Shown one piece after another: positions 5,916 to 6,373 of a stretch of 6,373 bases of DNA. The first letter of the stretch is position 1; each line of letters starts with the position of its first letter. A model generated the notes under the pieces. That model did not search any database. It was not told the DNA's origin and was given only the letters and a program-made list of their open reading frames with translations. The position numbers and the translations under genes were made by a program. The stretch comes from Ferdinandcohnia sp036965165 (GTDB lineage Bacteria > Bacillota > Bacilli > Bacillales > Bacillaceae_L): contig NZ_JBALOX010000231.1 of the NCBI RefSeq assembly GCF_036965165.1, forward strand, positions 1-6,373. Reading direction: 5' to 3'.

Positions 5916-5985
5916 AACGGGTGCGATTCTTCCATAGTGAAGGATCGCTTTTTCCTTATTCAAGTAACGAGGCAGTATAGTTTAA
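5916..5985. repeat. Second copy of the small repeat (copy B)
   Basis: It shares AACGGGTGCGAT (5916-5927) exactly with copy A. Its right end CAGTATAGTTTAA (5973-5985) matches 11 of 13 bases of the copy A end. Both copies carry an internal GCGAT...ATCGC hairpin followed by T-rich sequence, but the loop sequences differ. The left terminal inverted repeat is degraded. It begins 16 bases after the VOC stop and supplies that gene's terminator. Confidence 0.6.
5923..5953 (+). terminator. Rho-independent terminator of the VOC gene
   Basis: GCGATTCTTC (5923-5932) pairs along ten positions (one G-T pair) with GAAGGATCGC (5939-5948) around the 6-base loop CATAGT. TTTTT follows directly. It starts 22 bases after the VOC stop codon and lies within the repeat copy B. 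Confidence 0.8.
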
Positions 5986-6010
5986 TAACAGTAAAATTAT
6001 GTTAAAAAGG

Positions 6011-6019
6011 TGTTATAAT
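6011..6019 (+). promoter_or_regulatory. Extended -10 SigA promoter of the last gene
   Basis: TGTTATAAT is a perfect extended -10 element (TGn-TATAAT). The position 17 bases upstream (5991-5996, GTAAAA) is a poor -35, which an extended -10 can offset. It lies about 37 bases before ATG 6056 and just after the terminator, so the last gene probably has its own vegetative promoter. Confidence 0.6.
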
Positions 6020-6055
6020 AAGCTTTATTCTAATAACTAATTAAAGGAGTAAGGA

Positions 6056-6373
6056 ATGATTAACTTTAAAAATATGAGTACAAAAGAAAAAGTATTGTTT
6101 GCTGTAAATCCCCAACTCTACCTAATAGGAAAAGGAACGCAAAAGGCTATTGAAAAAGTTCAAAGTATTTCTGAAGATGAAAATTCAACAATGGATAAAT
6201 TAAAAGAAGAAGCAGCACGTCAAGAAATTATAGCTCAAGTATCGGAAGCCCAAGCAAGGGTTTCTCAAGAATTAGCTATTGCACAAAGAATTAATACTGC
6301 TCAAGAGGTAGAAATAGAGGAGTTTTATGATACATCTGGAAAAGGTGGATTAAGTGCCAATATTACAGAAGGG
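6056..6373 (+). CDS. Unrecognised helical protein, partial (runs off window)
   Basis: 106 codons are open to the window edge and the 3' end is not seen. ATG 6056 follows AAAGGAG (6043-6049) at 6 bases, and an extended -10 promoter lies upstream. After a basic start (MINFKNMSTKEK) comes a moderately hydrophobic stretch, LFAVNPQLYLIGKGTQ. From about residue 30 to 90 the sequence is rich in Glu, Lys, Gln and Ala and predicts long helix, possibly coiled coil (for example EEAARQEIIAQVSEAQARV). The visible part ends EEFYDTSGKGGLSANITEG. I recall similar uncharacterised Bacillus proteins but no function or family name. There is no signal peptide or clear membrane segment in what is visible. It is separated from the VOC gene by a terminator, so it is a separate unit. 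Confidence 0.75.
   Translation, partial: MINFKNMSTKEKVLFAVNPQLYLIGKGTQKAIEKVQSISEDENSTMDKLKEEAARQEIIAQVSEAQARVSQELAIAQRINTAQEVEIEEFYDTSGKGGLSANITEG

Overview
The window looks like part of the chromosome of a low-GC, endospore-forming Gram-positive bacterium of the Bacillus type. It is AT-rich throughout, has strong AGGAGG-type ribosome binding sites, uses TTG and GTG starts often, and carries YrzF-like and HipA-like kinases and a VOC protein of kinds familiar from Bacillaceae. The species cannot be fixed from the sequence. A run of 21 N at 354-374 shows that this is a draft scaffold.

Layout. Bases 1-353 are the end of one contig. They hold no recognisable gene, only a fragment of a dispersed repeat at the left edge and, against the gap, a perfect 17-bp inverted repeat that looks like an insertion-sequence end or a strong terminator. 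From the gap to about 3046 three genes run on the minus strand. In transcription order they are a GT-B glycosyltransferase (3046-1970), a HipA-like kinase-fold protein (1938-1120) and a small YrzF-like protein kinase (948 into the gap). All three appear to start with TTG. From 3195 to 5177 two tandem, paralogous GT-A-like glycosyltransferases run on the plus strand and are tightly coupled. The 148-bp divergent spacer between the two groups is very AT-rich. It carries a 14-bp perfect inverted repeat and promoter-like elements in both directions that resemble late-sporulation (SigK/SigE-type) sites.

The right third is ordinary by comparison: a 324-bp spacer with an 80-bp repeat that has short terminal inverted repeats, a VOC (glyoxalase/bleomycin-resistance fold) protein at 5502-5900, a terminator inside a second copy of the repeat, and the start of an unrecognised helical protein at 6056, which runs off the window behind an extended -10 promoter.

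The most interesting reading is that the divergent block is one glycan-making module: three glycosyltransferases plus two unrelated kinase-fold proteins, one of them with an atypical catalytic loop. Mother-cell expression and a spore-surface target are inferences from promoter resemblance and host type. The sequence does not show the substrate.
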